Assembly (NCBI RefSeq): GCF_001989995.2
Contig: NZ_JAHGUP010000051.1
Span: forward strand, 1 to 64,000
From: Vibrio anguillarum
GTDB lineage: Bacteria > Pseudomonadota > Gammaproteobacteria > Enterobacterales > Vibrionaceae
DNA: 64,000 nt
Direction of reading: 5' to 3'
Shown: piece after piece, positions 34,994-45,085 of the stretch
Numbering within the stretch: position 1 is the stretch's first letter
Layout: each line of letters starts with the position of its first letter
Notes under the pieces: generated by a model
Told to the model about the DNA's origin: nothing
Databases searched by the model: none
What the model saw: the letters and a program-made list of their open reading frames with translations, nothing else
Program-made: the position numbers and the translations under genes

Positions 34994-35845
34994 TTATTTG
35001 GCATTAACGGCTTTAATAAATGCTTGCTGAGCACCATCAACATTCAACATTTTCGCTTCATCTAATAAGCTTAGAGCTTTTGCTACATCACCAGTATTGA
35101 CGGCATTTTCAATAGCTGATATGTAATATTTTTTCGTTTCTATCTGCACAACTACTGCTACTGCCGCTGCAGTTTGTTCTGATGCTGGCTTTTCAATTTT
35201 CCTCTTTGTTTGATGAGACTGTAAAGATAATGTCTTGATTTCTAGTTTAAATTGACCAAAGTGGGATGATATATATGTAGGGTCCGTGACCATTGGCATC
35301 GCTTCACCAAGATCTTTAGCTCTAACCTTCGCTGGATGATCGACCTTGATTGTTTTCCCAAAATATTGCTCTGGAGAGTAAATAATAAAATAAGGTGTCT
35401 GCTTAGAGTCTACCTGAACGTTTACATAATATTGTGTTCTTGTAAAAGCATCCGAGGTTTTAATTTTAAATTGTGATAAATCAATTTCAGAAACAATATT
35501 GAACGTCTGATCTAACATAATTAATTTTGGCAAAAATACTGCTTTATCAAACATGTAGCTACTAAGCTGTATTTGCACTTTTGCTGAACGTTGAGGGAGC
35601 TGAAAAGCATTAAAATAGCTATTGCCATCTGTAAAGTGGCCAATAGGGGCACTTTCATCAATATCAAACTCGATACTTTCATTGCTTTGTAGCTCAATCC
35701 AAGGAAAGTCAGCATAATTATTACAGCATACTTTTGCGTATGAGATAGCCTCAGTAGACGAAAGGTTTGAGGTAGATGGAACTGAACTACAGGCAGTCAA
35801 AGCTGCTCCGAGGATAAGGGTCATTAATGATTTTTTATTATTCAT
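34994..35845 (-). CDS. malM: Maltose-operon protein MalM, predicted lipoprotein
   Basis: MalM-family protein of 283 residues; the family accompanies lamB and acts in the periplasm, with no defined activity. The N-terminus (MNNKKSLMTLILGAALTACSS) carries a lipobox LTAC, so this copy is probably a lipoprotein, whereas E. coli MalM is soluble. The sequence includes YADFPWIELQSNESIEFDID and a C-terminal helical segment with AVNTGDVAKALSLLDEAKML. It lies downstream of lamB with a hairpin between, which should lower its expression relative to lamB. Confidence 0.85.
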   Translation of the reverse strand: MNNKKSLMTLILGAALTACSSVPSTSNLSSTEAISYAKVCCNNYADFPWIELQSNESIEFDIDESAPIGHFTDGNSYFNAFQLPQRSAKVQIQLSSYMFDKAVFLPKLIMLDQTFNIVSEIDLSQFKIKTSDAFTRTQYYVNVQVDSKQTPYFIIYSPEQYFGKTIKVDHPAKVRAKDLGEAMPMVTDPTYISSHFGQFKLEIKTLSLQSHQTKRKIEKPASEQTAAAVAVVVQIETKKYYISAIENAVNTGDVAKALSLLDEAKMLNVDGAQQAFIKAVNAK

Positions 35846-35874
35846 CGTTATTCTCTATCATTTACAAAGCAAAA

Positions 35875-35896
35875 AAGGCAGCCAATAGGCTGCCTT
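35875..35896 (-). terminator. Hairpin between lamB and malM (partial terminator)
   Basis: Stem AAGGCAGCC / GGCTGCCTT with a 4-base loop and TTTT after it on the minus strand. It lies 15 bp past lamB and probably limits read-through into malM. Confidence 0.75.
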
Positions 35897-35910
35897 AAAT
35901 CTTAGTTGAG

Positions 35911-37185
35911 TTAGAACCAGATTTCAGTGTGGACACCGATAACTGTTTCATTTTTGCCATCTTTGATGCCAATTTGTGATGCGCTTGCTTCATCATCAGC
36001 AGAAATATAGCTAATGTATGGTTTGATTTGTGGACGACCGAAGTAATCAGCATTGACTGTAAATGCAGCAGCTAATTCCACATTGAAAATATCGCTTTCT
36101 AGTGCCTCACCAGTACGACCCCAGTAACCTTCAGCTCCCTCTTCATGAGCATAAGAACCTGTCATTTCAAGACGTAGGTTATCATTCACTTTATACGATG
36201 GACGAACAGCAGCAATATAACGTTTCAAATCTTTAGCACCAAATAACTCATCCAGCGCACCAAAATAGGTAATTTCAGAGCCCATTTGCCAGTTTTCGGA
36301 AATATTCAGTACACCGTAAGAAGTCAAGAAAATAGACTCTTGCTTATCATCACCGCCTGACCAGCCACCAAAGTTAACACCACGGTTTTGCGCAACACCT
36401 TTACCATATGCAATAGCAGATTGAGCCCAACCATCCAAGCCGTAATAGCTAGAATTTAACGTGATTGATACGCCAAAACCATCATCTGATTTACTGTCTT
36501 TGTTCGCTTGTTCCATGTATTTAAAATCAAAGTCTAAGCTACCAAAACCAACATCGACACCGTAGTAGTACAGATCGTAAGATGAAAGCGTTGTGCGTTC
36601 AGGGTTTGTCGTTGCTGCACCTGCATCAGGATCGGCAACCACCACCGCAAATCCTGCAGTATTGCCAGCAAGCTTAGTTTGAACACCAGCACCTACGCCA
36701 GAAGATTGTTTCCAAAATTCACCAGAAAGAATACCAGCAGCACGGTTTAGGAAACGTTGACCAGCCCATATAGATGTGTCTTCTCCTAAGTAGGATAAAC
36801 CACCGATTTCAACAAAAGTTTCTTTCACTTCAAATTGTGCAGTGTCATTGGCTTTTTGACTACCAGATGAAGAATAAGCGTACGAGTTACCATTACCGTA
36901 TTCAGAACGAACAGTGAAATTTGACCAAACACCATTTTCATGTTCTGTGTGTTTCTTAATTACAAACTCAACCTGATTGGTGCTTTTTCCATGAGTACCC
37001 GCTGTTTTGTAATCTGGTTTACCAAACTCTGTATCAACAGTTTCACCATCAACCATGCGGAAATTCATTGAAGCATACCCATGAACTTCCCATCCGTCTT
37101 TTAGTACATCTGTTTCTGCAGCAAAAGCAGAACCTGCTGCTAGAGTAGCAGCCACTGCGGCAGCAATTACACTTACTTTTTTCAT
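35911..37185 (-). CDS. lamB: Maltoporin LamB
   Basis: Trimeric outer-membrane porin for maltodextrins, 424 residues. A signal peptide (MKKVSVIAAAVAATLAAGSAFA) precedes an 18-strand barrel. The N-terminus of the mature protein (WEVHGYASMNFRMVDG) and the terminal strand ending EIWF, with C-terminal Phe, are typical of outer-membrane proteins. GGAG lies upstream of the ATG at 37185; the longer frame to 37242 is rejected. MalT boxes lie upstream, and malM follows. Confidence 0.92.
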   Translation of the reverse strand: MKKVSVIAAAVAATLAAGSAFAAETDVLKDGWEVHGYASMNFRMVDGETVDTEFGKPDYKTAGTHGKSTNQVEFVIKKHTEHENGVWSNFTVRSEYGNGNSYAYSSSGSQKANDTAQFEVKETFVEIGGLSYLGEDTSIWAGQRFLNRAAGILSGEFWKQSSGVGAGVQTKLAGNTAGFAVVVADPDAGAATTNPERTTLSSYDLYYYGVDVGFGSLDFDFKYMEQANKDSKSDDGFGVSITLNSSYYGLDGWAQSAIAYGKGVAQNRGVNFGGWSGGDDKQESIFLTSYGVLNISENWQMGSEITYFGALDELFGAKDLKRYIAAVRPSYKVNDNLRLEMTGSYAHEEGAEGYWGRTGEALESDIFNVELAAAFTVNADYFGRPQIKPYISYISADDEASASQIGIKDGKNETVIGVHTEIWF

Positions 37186-37378
37186 TCTTAACTCCATTAA
37201 GGACGATTTATATTTATGGAAAATTTTAACTACGGACAGCATTTAAAACTTTCACTCTTCTCCTGTTGGAACCTGCAAGGCAGTTGACAGATAAACGCTA
37301 AAAGAAGAGGTAAGACGGGACTAAGTCCCCAGTTGTTTCAACGGTGATAAGGTTACTAAAGGCGTAATAAGCTTGCTT

Positions 37379-37476
37379 CCTCCACCTCAAAGTAATTTGG
37401 GGGGGAGGAGAAAGGATGAGTAATTTTATAGTATGGCGTTTTTAAAACGCGGATCACGGATTTCAGGGGGAGGAGA
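37379..37476. promoter_or_regulatory. Candidate MalT boxes between lamB and glgX
   Basis: Two copies of ggggaggaga (37402-37411 and 37467-37476) match the MalT box GGGGAKGAGG at 9 of 10 positions. A third site in the opposite direction (cctccacctc, 37379-37388) matches 8 of 10. They lie 195-290 bp upstream of the lamB start and about 185 bp before glgX, so MalT with maltotriose could activate both. Confidence 0.7.
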
Positions 37477-37548
37477 TCAGTTAATGGTTATAAAATAGAA
37501 TACAAAATGCCTTATTGATCACTATTTAGGGCCAATAACATCACTAAA

Positions 37549-37580
37549 ATGAAATAAAATTACATTCAAATTTTATTCAT
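37549..37580. promoter_or_regulatory. A+T-rich dyad upstream of glgX
   Basis: ATGAAATAAAAT and ATTTTATTCAT form an almost perfect inverted repeat with one extra A in the left arm. It lies 80-110 bp before glgX. It resembles the palindrome in the ula promoter region, and the binding protein is unknown. Confidence 0.35.
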
Positions 37581-37659
37581 TGGGCGCTTGACCTAATATC
37601 AACAAAGCTTTTTACTTAAAGCGATGACGTGCAGCAAAATAACAATTAAAGATGCCCAT

Positions 37660-39621
37660 ATGAAATGTACTATTTCTAGCCCTTACCCACTCGGTGCAAC
37701 CCTTGATAACACAGGTTGCAATTTTGCTATTCATGCTCCAGCAAATAAACAGCTTCTACTCGCTCTGTTTGATCAACAGGGAAGTTTCACCACCCACGAG
37801 TTAGAGAATGAATATGCGGGCGTGAAGTACACTCATGTGCCAAACATTAAAGCAGGGCAAAAATACGGTTACCTCATTTTAAATGGTGACGAGCCGCACT
37901 ATATTTCCGACCCCTACGCGAAGGCGATAGATAAAAACTTAGGCTATAAAACACCATTTAGTTCAAAAAAGAGTTTCGAGCTGCCTAAGTGTGTCGTGGT
38001 CGACGATCAATTCGATTGGCAATCAACTAAAAAGCCACACATACCTCGCGATAAGACTATTTTATTTGAGACCCATGTCAAAGGGGTGACCAAACTCAAT
38101 CCACGTGTGCCTAAAGCAGAACAAGGTACTTATTTAGGCTTAATCAGTGAGGAGATGCTGGAGTTTTATCGCAAGCAAAACATCAACACACTACAGCTAC
38201 TGCCCATCGCGGCTTGTATGCATGAGCCACATCTATTGGATATGGGCAAAGTCAACTATTGGGGATATAACCCCTATCTGTTTATGGTGCCAGATCCACG
38301 TTATGCGCAAAAAGATGCGGTAACGGAACTGAAAACGGCTATCAGAGAACTGCATCGTCACGGAATTGAAGTGATACTGGATGTGGTTTATAACCACTCA
38401 GCAGAGGGGGGCGAAGATGGGCCTATTTTCAATTTAAAAGCACTCGACCCTAAATATTATCTAAAACACGGCCAACATTACGCGAATTTTACCGGTTGTG
38501 GTAACACCATTGATCTCTCTTATCAACCCGCCCTTAACCTAGTCATGGACACGCTGCGCTACTGGGTTAGCGAATACCAAATCGATGGTTTTCGTTTTGA
38601 TTTGGCCGCAACGCTTGGAAGAAATGGCGATAATTTCAGCCCCGATGCTGCGTTCTTTAAAGCGGTGGCGCAAGATCCAACATTAAAACGCGTCAAATTG
38701 ATTGCTGAGCCTTGGGATATTGGTCCAAACGGTTACCAAGTAGGCAATTTTCCTTTCGGTTGGAATGAATGTAACGACAAATTACGTGATATCACACGCA
38801 GCTTCTGGCGCGGCGATCAAGGCTATTTAAAAGAGTTCGCCACACGCTTAATGGGCTCGCGCGACTTGTACAGTGCCGCAAACTGGCCCTACAAACTGAC
38901 CGTCAATTACATCACTTATCATGATGGCTTCACCATGCAAGATTTGGTGTCATACAAGCATAAGCACAATGAAGCGAATGGTGAACAAAACCGAGATGGT
39001 CACGGTGACAATCGCTCCGACAACTATGGCGTCGAAGGCGAAACCGAGAACATGGTGATAAAAGCAACCCGCGAAAAGCAAAAACGCAATATGATGGCGA
39101 GCTTACTTTTTGCTTTTGGCATTCCTCATATTCTCACCGCGGATGTGCTTTCTCATACTCAGCAAGGTAATAACAACGCTTATTGCCAAGACAATGAGAT
39201 CAGTTGGCTTGACTGGAACATGACCGAACGCAAAAGCTACTTCAAACATTGGTTGAGTCAAATGGTGGCGGCAAGACACCTTTATATGGTGCCCTTTATT
39301 CGTGCTTTTAGCGGTGAGGAACGTAATGCCAACCGCGTATTCTGGCGACGCGTGGATGGCACACTGATGGAACATGATGATTGGAACCGCTTAAGTTCTG
39401 TGGCATTGCAGATGGGCATTGGATCGGATGGGGCTGAAATGCTCTACTTGATCAACCAAACCAACGCACCCGCTCGTTTTACTCTACCTAAAGATCGTAA
39501 CCAAAACTGGGAAGTGATATGCGATACCAATTTACGTAACGTACAACCCGGCCATGCAGAAGGGGAGTTGTTGCAATCGCCCATATCAATGACAATTTTG
39601 CACTACCAACCTGAAGTATAA
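37660..39621 (+). CDS. glgX: Glycogen debranching enzyme GlgX (isoamylase-type GH13)
   Basis: Cytoplasmic debranching enzyme that hydrolyses alpha-1,6 branches of limit dextrins or glycogen, 653 residues. It has an N-terminal CBM48-like domain (PYPLGATLDNTGCNFAIHAPA) and a GH13 barrel with VILDVVYNHSAEGGEDGP, nucleophile Asp314 (DGFRFDLAATLG), acid/base Glu350 (IAEPWD) and Asp422 (TYHDGFTMQD). The ATG at 37660 places PLGA at the family's usual distance; an in-frame ATG at 37624 adds 12 residues and cannot be excluded. It is divergent from lamB and close to MalT boxes. Confidence 0.9.
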   Translation: MKCTISSPYPLGATLDNTGCNFAIHAPANKQLLLALFDQQGSFTTHELENEYAGVKYTHVPNIKAGQKYGYLILNGDEPHYISDPYAKAIDKNLGYKTPFSSKKSFELPKCVVVDDQFDWQSTKKPHIPRDKTILFETHVKGVTKLNPRVPKAEQGTYLGLISEEMLEFYRKQNINTLQLLPIAACMHEPHLLDMGKVNYWGYNPYLFMVPDPRYAQKDAVTELKTAIRELHRHGIEVILDVVYNHSAEGGEDGPIFNLKALDPKYYLKHGQHYANFTGCGNTIDLSYQPALNLVMDTLRYWVSEYQIDGFRFDLAATLGRNGDNFSPDAAFFKAVAQDPTLKRVKLIAEPWDIGPNGYQVGNFPFGWNECNDKLRDITRSFWRGDQGYLKEFATRLMGSRDLYSAANWPYKLTVNYITYHDGFTMQDLVSYKHKHNEANGEQNRDGHGDNRSDNYGVEGETENMVIKATREKQKRNMMASLLFAFGIPHILTADVLSHTQQGNNNAYCQDNEISWLDWNMTERKSYFKHWLSQMVAARHLYMVPFIRAFSGEERNANRVFWRRVDGTLMEHDDWNRLSSVALQMGIGSDGAEMLYLINQTNAPARFTLPKDRNQNWEVICDTNLRNVQPGHAEGELLQSPISMTILHYQPEV

Positions 39622-39671
39622 AATTAAGTGCTGTACATCACTACCGATAAGCAAAGAGATTACCAATAAAC

Positions 39672-39694
39672 AAAGAGGCCCAATTGGCCTCTTT
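39672..39694. terminator. Bidirectional terminator between glgX and ulaG
   Basis: Stem aaagaggcc / ggcctcttt with a 5-base loop and T-rich flank, between convergent genes. Confidence 0.85.
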
Positions 39695-39722
39695 CTCTTC
39701 TCTAATTTTTGCTTTCAGAACA

Positions 39723-40790
39723 TTACAAGAATGCTTTGAAAGGCAGCTCTGGTTCATCGACAAAAATATCTTTAAAGCCTCTGAAATGCTGGTAATGCAT
39801 ACGTCCTTTGTCGGTTGGGTAAGTGTATTTACCACCCACTTGCCAAAAGAATGGCGCAAAGCCGTATTGCAGACGATCTTTTTTCATTTGCCACAATACT
39901 TCAATTTCACGCGGGTCATTTTGGAAGTTAGCCCAAATATCGTGATGGAATGGGATCACCACTTCACAACCTAACGCCTCGCCTGCGCGCAAAATATCAG
40001 ATGCAGTCAGCTTATCTGTGATGCCTCGTGGGTTTTCACCGTATGAGAGCAGCGCCACATCAATCTTGTAGTCATTACCATGCTTGGCATAGTAGTTCGA
40101 ATAATGCGAATCACCTGAATGGTAGATTGAGCCACCGGAGGTTTCCAATAAGTAGTTGACCGCGCGATCATCCATACCATCAAGAATCCCCTTATCATAA
40201 GATGAAACACCTTTAGGCAGCGTAATCAACGCAGTGCGATCAAAAGAGTCCAGCACTCGGATACTGATATCGCCGACTTCAATGCAATCACCCACTTTCG
40301 CCACAATGCAGCGCTCACTCGGTACTCCCCAGCCTTGCCACAGGTCAACGCAAGCTTGTGGCCCAATAAATTTCACATGCTCACCACAGTTTTGCAGCAC
40401 AGCTGCTGCGACATTAATATCGATATGATCAGCGTGATCATGCGTCGCCAGTACCGCATCAATCTCTTTGATGCCAAATGGGTCCAACACAAAAGGAGAC
40501 GTTCTTAAGTTGGGTTGCAGTTCACGCACGCCCCCCATCCGCATCATTTGGTGTTGTGGGTTCATAAGCGGATTCTTTTGTGTTTTCTTACCCGTCCCAC
40601 ACCAAAAATCGATCGAAAGATTGGTATTTCCGGCACTTTTTAGCCAAATGCCTGTACAACCAAGCCACCACATAGCAAAGGTGTTGGCTTCCACTTCGGT
40701 CTTTTCTATCTCTTCATTCAGCCAAGTTCCCCACTCAGGAAACGTACTGAGAACCCATGAATCGCGTGTGATTTCATCAATTTTACTCAT
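39723..40790 (-). CDS. ulaG: L-ascorbate-6-phosphate lactonase
   Basis: Cytoplasmic metallo-beta-lactamase-fold lactonase of 355 residues that opens L-ascorbate 6-phosphate to 3-keto-L-gulonate 6-phosphate, the first step after PTS uptake. The metal motif HxHxDH is readable as His117, His119, Asp121 and His122 in [17 protein letters not shown] precedes the ATG. It lies downstream of ulaR on the same strand and is divergent, as in E. coli, from the transport and catabolic genes. Confidence 0.95.
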   Translation of the reverse strand: MSKIDEITRDSWVLSTFPEWGTWLNEEIEKTEVEANTFAMWWLGCTGIWLKSAGNTNLSIDFWCGTGKKTQKNPLMNPQHQMMRMGGVRELQPNLRTSPFVLDPFGIKEIDAVLATHDHADHIDINVAAAVLQNCGEHVKFIGPQACVDLWQGWGVPSERCIVAKVGDCIEVGDISIRVLDSFDRTALITLPKGVSSYDKGILDGMDDRAVNYLLETSGGSIYHSGDSHYSNYYAKHGNDYKIDVALLSYGENPRGITDKLTASDILRAGEALGCEVVIPFHHDIWANFQNDPREIEVLWQMKKDRLQYGFAPFFWQVGGKYTYPTDKGRMHYQHFRGFKDIFVDEPELPFKAFL

Positions 40791-40913
40791 AGCAACACCT
40801 TTTATTTCACGATCAGTTAGACAAATTTTGGATGTAGGGAGCCAAGCGTCTTAACCAAAGGTGAAGACACTGAGCCTGTGTTTATTATTAGAATGTGTAG
40901 AGCGAAGTGCTTT

Positions 40914-41678
40914 CTATACCAGAATCACTTCTGTCCCCTGCTGTTGTAGCGCTTGGATAACTTGCGGATCGGCGGCTTTGCCAGTGATAACAATATCAAC
41001 CTTGCTGGCGGGGCAAAATAGCATGCCCGTACGCTGCCCAACTTTAGAACTATCCACTACCACCACTAACTTACCGATTTGCTCTAGCATTTGTTGCTCG
41101 GCAACGGCGGTGAGCATATCGGTTTTGTATAGGCCATTTTCCGTCAGCCCTTTGCCACTGGTGAACATCCAATGTCCGGCATAACCACCTAACGAATCAG
41201 GGGCGGGGTTGAGGAAAATGTTTTGTGCTTTGTTGTACTGCCCACCAATGATGATTACATCGTCGTGATCTTCATTGATAAGGTAACTGGCCAGTGGAAA
41301 ATAGTTAGTCACGATTTGAACATCTTGGCCACACAACTCTTTACCGAGCAAGAAGGCGGTAGAACCACAGTTAATTACCACACTGTCACCTGGGTTGCAG
41401 AGCTTAGCCGCAGCCATGGCAATCTGTGATTTTTCATGGAAATGATCCGTACTGTCGATATTTAACGGCGTCCACGCTCGCTTTCTAATCTCTAAGCGTT
41501 CAGCACCATTGCGAACTTTCTTCAGCTTACCTAGCTCATCTAACTTAGAAATATCGCGGCGGGCCGTTGCTGGTGACACGTTAAATTTCTCAATAATATG
41601 CGTGACGTTGATGGTGCGCATATTGTCTAGCAAAGACAGTATCTCGTTATGTCTTTGTACTTCGTTCATGGTTATCAC
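40914..41678 (-). CDS. ulaR: DeoR-family repressor of the ula regulon
   Basis: DeoR-type regulator of 254 residues. It has an N-terminal helix-turn-helix (about 7-60, ILSLLDNMRTINVTHIIEKFNVSPATARRDISKL) and a C-terminal sugar-phosphate-binding domain (about 75-230, DSVVINCGSTAFLLGKEL). In E. coli UlaR represses ulaG and ulaABCDEF and is released by L-ascorbate 6-phosphate. The gene lies between ulaG and the divergent transport genes. AAGGTGATAACC precedes the ATG. Confidence 0.93.
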   Translation of the reverse strand: MITMNEVQRHNEILSLLDNMRTINVTHIIEKFNVSPATARRDISKLDELGKLKKVRNGAERLEIRKRAWTPLNIDSTDHFHEKSQIAMAAAKLCNPGDSVVINCGSTAFLLGKELCGQDVQIVTNYFPLASYLINEDHDDVIIIGGQYNKAQNIFLNPAPDSLGGYAGHWMFTSGKGLTENGLYKTDMLTAVAEQQMLEQIGKLVVVVDSSKVGQRTGMLFCPASKVDIVITGKAADPQVIQALQQQGTEVILV

Positions 41679-41809
41679 CTTATCTTTTCATCAAGTGATT
41701 ACTTGGTGATTATTTATGATTTGTTTTGATTCTATTTCTCATCCATCACAATGTCAAACACTGGACGAACAAAACTTCCCTCTCGCTCACAATAAAACAT
41801 AACCAATTG

Positions 41810-41850
41810 ATTTTATTTGAAATAAAATTTTAACTGTGACTTGAGTATCA
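41810..41850. promoter_or_regulatory. 19-bp palindrome and CRP-like half-site in the ula control region
   Basis: ATTTTATTT-G-AAATAAAAT (41810-41828) is a perfect palindrome and a candidate UlaR operator. Seven bases later, tgtgacttgagtatca has a good left half of a CRP site. Both lie in the 381-bp gap between divergent ulaR and ulaA. The assignments are inferred. Confidence 0.45.
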
Positions 41851-42059
41851 AATAATGTCTCCATTTGGCGAAGAAATTGATAAAAATCAAAATAATCACA
41901 AATGAGCATTGAATGATTACTTTTGATTGGTAAAGTCTATTTCGTGAGCAAAACAAGATGGAAATCGGCATCACCTTGCTGATTCACTCTGACCTACACC
42001 CAGCTTCGAGTAAGACGGGAATACACATAACGATAAATAGAGAATCAAGGGGTAAAGAT

Positions 42060-43820
42060 ATGCAGTTCATCTACGATATCTTCTACATTTTTTATAGCCA
42101 AGTAATGACTAAAGCACCTTTGCTGCTGGGCTTAGTCACCCTTATCGGTTACTGGTTATTAAGAAGAGATACCACCACCATCATTAAAGGGTCGATCAAA
42201 ACCATCGTCGGCTTTATGTTGGTACAGGTGGGTGCAGGGACCTTAGTGGCAGGCTTTAAGCCTGTGATTGAGAAATTATCGGAATATCATGGTTTAACTG
42301 GCTCGGTTATCGACCCGTACACCTCAATGATGGCCACCATGGAAATCATGGGGGATGATTATTCTTGGGTTGGTTATACCGTACTACTGGCACTGGCGAT
42401 CAACATCTTGCTCGTTTTGCTGCGCCGCTACACAGGCATTCGCACCATCATGCTAACGGGGCATATTATGTTCCAACAAGCAGGGTTAATTGCGGTGTTC
42501 TACCTTGTGCTGGGCGCAAGCATGTGGGAAACCATCCTTTATTCGGCTGTTTTGATGGCGCTCTACTGGTCTATCTCCTCCAACATTATGTTCAAACCCA
42601 CCGAAGCCGTCACGGGTGGAGCCGGTTTCTCCATCGGCCACCAGCAACAAGTCGCGTCTTGGATTGCAGTTAAGATTGCCCCCAAATTGGGCGACAAAAA
42701 CGAGAGTGTCGACCACCTTGAGCTGCCTAAATGGTTGCACATTTTCCACGACAGCATTGCCGCAACCGCGATTGTGATGACGCTATTTTTCGGCATTATT
42801 TTGCTCTCATTTGGTTTAGACAACCTGCAAGCAATGGCGGGAAAAACCCATTGGTCTATCTACATTCTGGAAACTGGCCTTAAATTTGCGGTAGCGATTC
42901 AAGTTATCGTAGCGGGTGTGCGTATGTTCGTTGCCGAACTGTCTGAAGCCTTTAAAGGTATCTCAGAGCGCGTCATTCCTAACGCGGTTTTAGCCATTGA
43001 CTGCGCCGCTATCTACGCGTTCTCACCTAATGCCATGGTGTTTGGTTTTATGTGGGGCGCGATTGGTCAATTTACGGCGGTGCTGGCCATGCTCGCTTTT
43101 GATGCACCGATCATGATCATTCCCGGCTTTATCCCGATGTTCTTCTCCAACGCAACCATTGGTGTTTTTGCCAACCACTTTGGCGGCTGGCGCGCGGTCA
43201 TGAAGATCTGTTTTGTGATGGGTATCATCGAAGTCGTTGGCTCAGCATGGGCAATTCACATCTTCAACCAATACGGCACCGAATTCAGTGGCTGGATGGG
43301 CATGGCCGACTGGGCGCTAGTCTTCCCACCGATCATGCAAGGCTTATCCGTCTCAAAACTGTTCTTCTTTGTGCTGATTGCATTGGCTGGTGTGTACATG
43401 TTCTTCGCCTCTAAAAAACTGCGTGAAGAGGAAGATGCACAAGGTTTGGTAAACATCAGTGACGATCCAGAAGTCATCGCCGCCGTCGAACAAGCACTGA
43501 AAGTCAGTGATGGCGTGCGCCCGGTCAGCATTTTAGCCGTGTGTGGCAATGGGCAAGGCTCCTCAATGATGATGAAGATGAAAATCGGTAAGTATCTGGA
43601 GAAAAAAGGCATTCCACATGTGATGGATTCTTGCGCAGTGTCTGATTATAAATCTAAGCTCGCCACCACCGACATCATCGTCTCATCAAAACATCTCTCT
43701 GGTGAGATGGAGCCCGGAGAAGGCAAGTTTGTGCTCGGCGTACAAAACATGCTGAATCCGAACTCTTTTGGTGATGAGCTACTCGATATCATCGATAAAA
43801 ACTTTGTCACTTTGAAATAG
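42060..43820 (+). CDS. ulaA: L-ascorbate PTS permease, IIC-IIB fusion
   Basis: Inner-membrane ascorbate permease fused to its phosphotransfer domain, 586 residues. Residues 1-about 465 are the UlaA (EIIC) part with about 11 hydrophobic segments ([56 protein letters not shown]). Residues about 485-586 are UlaB (EIIB) with phospho-accepting Cys495 in [10 protein letters not shown]. In E. coli these are separate proteins; the fusion is common in vibrios. AAGGGG precedes the ATG at 42060; an upstream in-frame start at 41958 is rejected. Confidence 0.95.
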   Translation: MQFIYDIFYIFYSQVMTKAPLLLGLVTLIGYWLLRRDTTTIIKGSIKTIVGFMLVQVGAGTLVAGFKPVIEKLSEYHGLTGSVIDPYTSMMATMEIMGDDYSWVGYTVLLALAINILLVLLRRYTGIRTIMLTGHIMFQQAGLIAVFYLVLGASMWETILYSAVLMALYWSISSNIMFKPTEAVTGGAGFSIGHQQQVASWIAVKIAPKLGDKNESVDHLELPKWLHIFHDSIAATAIVMTLFFGIILLSFGLDNLQAMAGKTHWSIYILETGLKFAVAIQVIVAGVRMFVAELSEAFKGISERVIPNAVLAIDCAAIYAFSPNAMVFGFMWGAIGQFTAVLAMLAFDAPIMIIPGFIPMFFSNATIGVFANHFGGWRAVMKICFVMGIIEVVGSAWAIHIFNQYGTEFSGWMGMADWALVFPPIMQGLSVSKLFFFVLIALAGVYMFFASKKLREEEDAQGLVNISDDPEVIAAVEQALKVSDGVRPVSILAVCGNGQGSSMMMKMKIGKYLEKKGIPHVMDSCAVSDYKSKLATTDIIVSSKHLSGEMEPGEGKFVLGVQNMLNPNSFGDELLDIIDKNFVTLK

Positions 43821-43858
43821 CTATTTACTACAAAACGATAAGTACAAAAACAACAATA

Positions 43859-43879
43859 GGTGCCAGACGCACTGGCACC
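43859..43879 (+). promoter_or_regulatory. Stable hairpin between ulaAB and ulaC
   Basis: A perfect 8-bp stem GGTGCCAG / CTGGCACC has a 5-base loop and no T-run. It lies in the 77-bp gap between two operon genes and more likely affects mRNA stability or relative expression than full termination. Confidence 0.55.
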
Positions 43880-43897
43880 CACTCTGGAGATAGAACC

Positions 43898-44380
43898 ATG
43901 GGACTGAAACAATCACTGATCGACAATGATTCCATCCAATTAAATGCACAGGCGAGCACTTGGCAAGAGGCGATCAAAATCGGTACGGATAGGCTGATCA
44001 AATCAGGAGCCATCCACCCCTGCTATCACGATGCCATCATCAGCAGCGTTGAACAATTAGGCCCGTATATCGTCATCGCGCCTAATCTTGCCCTGCCTCA
44101 TGCTCGTCCTGAAAATGGCGTGATCAGAACCGCCTTTGCTTTAGTGACGCTACAAACGCCTGTCTATTTTGACGGCGAAGATGAACCGGTCGATGTGCTG
44201 ATCACCTTGGCTGGTAGCTCGTCTGATCAGCATATGGAAGGATTAATGGAAGTAACCCAAGTGCTGGATGATGAAGAGAGCGAGACTGGCGTTGATCTCG
44301 ATAAACTGCGCCGTTGTCGTACCGCGCAGGATGTTTACCAAGTGATTGATGAAGCGTTAGCGGCGCAATTGGTCGAGTGA
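43898..44380 (+). CDS. ulaC: L-ascorbate PTS enzyme IIA
   Basis: PTS EIIA of the mannitol/fructose type, 160 residues. It carries phosphate from HPr to the EIIB domain of the ulaAB fusion. The phosphorylated residue is His68 in [27 protein letters not shown] precedes the ATG. It lies seven bases upstream of ulaF. Confidence 0.95.
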   Translation: MGLKQSLIDNDSIQLNAQASTWQEAIKIGTDRLIKSGAIHPCYHDAIISSVEQLGPYIVIAPNLALPHARPENGVIRTAFALVTLQTPVYFDGEDEPVDVLITLAGSSSDQHMEGLMEVTQVLDDEESETGVDLDKLRRCRTAQDVYQVIDEALAAQLVE

Positions 44381-44387
44381 GGATGCC

Positions 44388-45080
44388 ATGTATAGCGAAC
44401 TAAAACAGCGAGTATTTGCGGCAAATCTTAAGCTTCCCCAATACGGTTTAGTCACTTTTACTTGGGGCAATGTATCAGAAATAGACCGCGAGAAGGGCGT
44501 CATCGCCATCAAACCTTCCGGCGTAGAATACGATGTGATGAAAGTCGATGACATGGTGATCGTTGACCTTAACGGCGCGATTGTGGAAGGCACACTTAAT
44601 CCATCCAGTGATACCGCCACTCACCTCGAACTCTATAAAGCTTATCCAGAGATTGGCGGCGTGGTACACACCCATTCGCGCAGTGCCACTATTTGGGCGC
44701 AAGCGGGCATTGACATTCCCGCTTTAGGAACCACTCACGCCGATTATTTTTACGGTGACATCCCCTGCACACGCAAACTTTCTTGCGATGAAATCGCTGG
44801 CCAGTATGAGAAAAATACCGGCCTTGTGATCATCGAAGAGTTCAAACATCGTCGCATTGATCCGATGGCGGTGCCAAGTGTGATTGTCGCCGGGCACGCT
44901 CCTTTCTCTTGGGGCAAAGATGCTAACGATGCCGTTCATAACGCTGTCGTCTTGGAAGAGATTTCCGCCATGGCGCTGGCGACTCGTTCACTCAACAGTG
45001 GCATCAAAATTCAACCGGAATTATCCGATAAACACTATCAACGTAAGCATGGTGATAACGCTTACTACGGCCAAAGGTAG
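44388..45080 (+). CDS. ulaF: L-ribulose-5-phosphate 4-epimerase
   Basis: Class II aldolase-fold epimerase of 230 residues (AraD/UlaF/SgbE group) that converts L-ribulose 5-phosphate to D-xylulose 5-phosphate, the last step of the ascorbate route. Visible are [23 protein letters not shown] and the zinc ligands His94 and His96 in [18 protein letters not shown] precedes the ATG. It is the third gene of the ula operon. Confidence 0.93.
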   Translation: MYSELKQRVFAANLKLPQYGLVTFTWGNVSEIDREKGVIAIKPSGVEYDVMKVDDMVIVDLNGAIVEGTLNPSSDTATHLELYKAYPEIGGVVHTHSRSATIWAQAGIDIPALGTTHADYFYGDIPCTRKLSCDEIAGQYEKNTGLVIIEEFKHRRIDPMAVPSVIVAGHAPFSWGKDANDAVHNAVVLEEISAMALATRSLNSGIKIQPELSDKHYQRKHGDNAYYGQR

Positions 45081-45085
45081 CGGCT

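Noticed and set aside
44388-45080. AraD of an arabinose operon
   Set aside because: All surrounding genes belong to ascorbate catabolism and no araBA genes are present, so UlaF is the better name.
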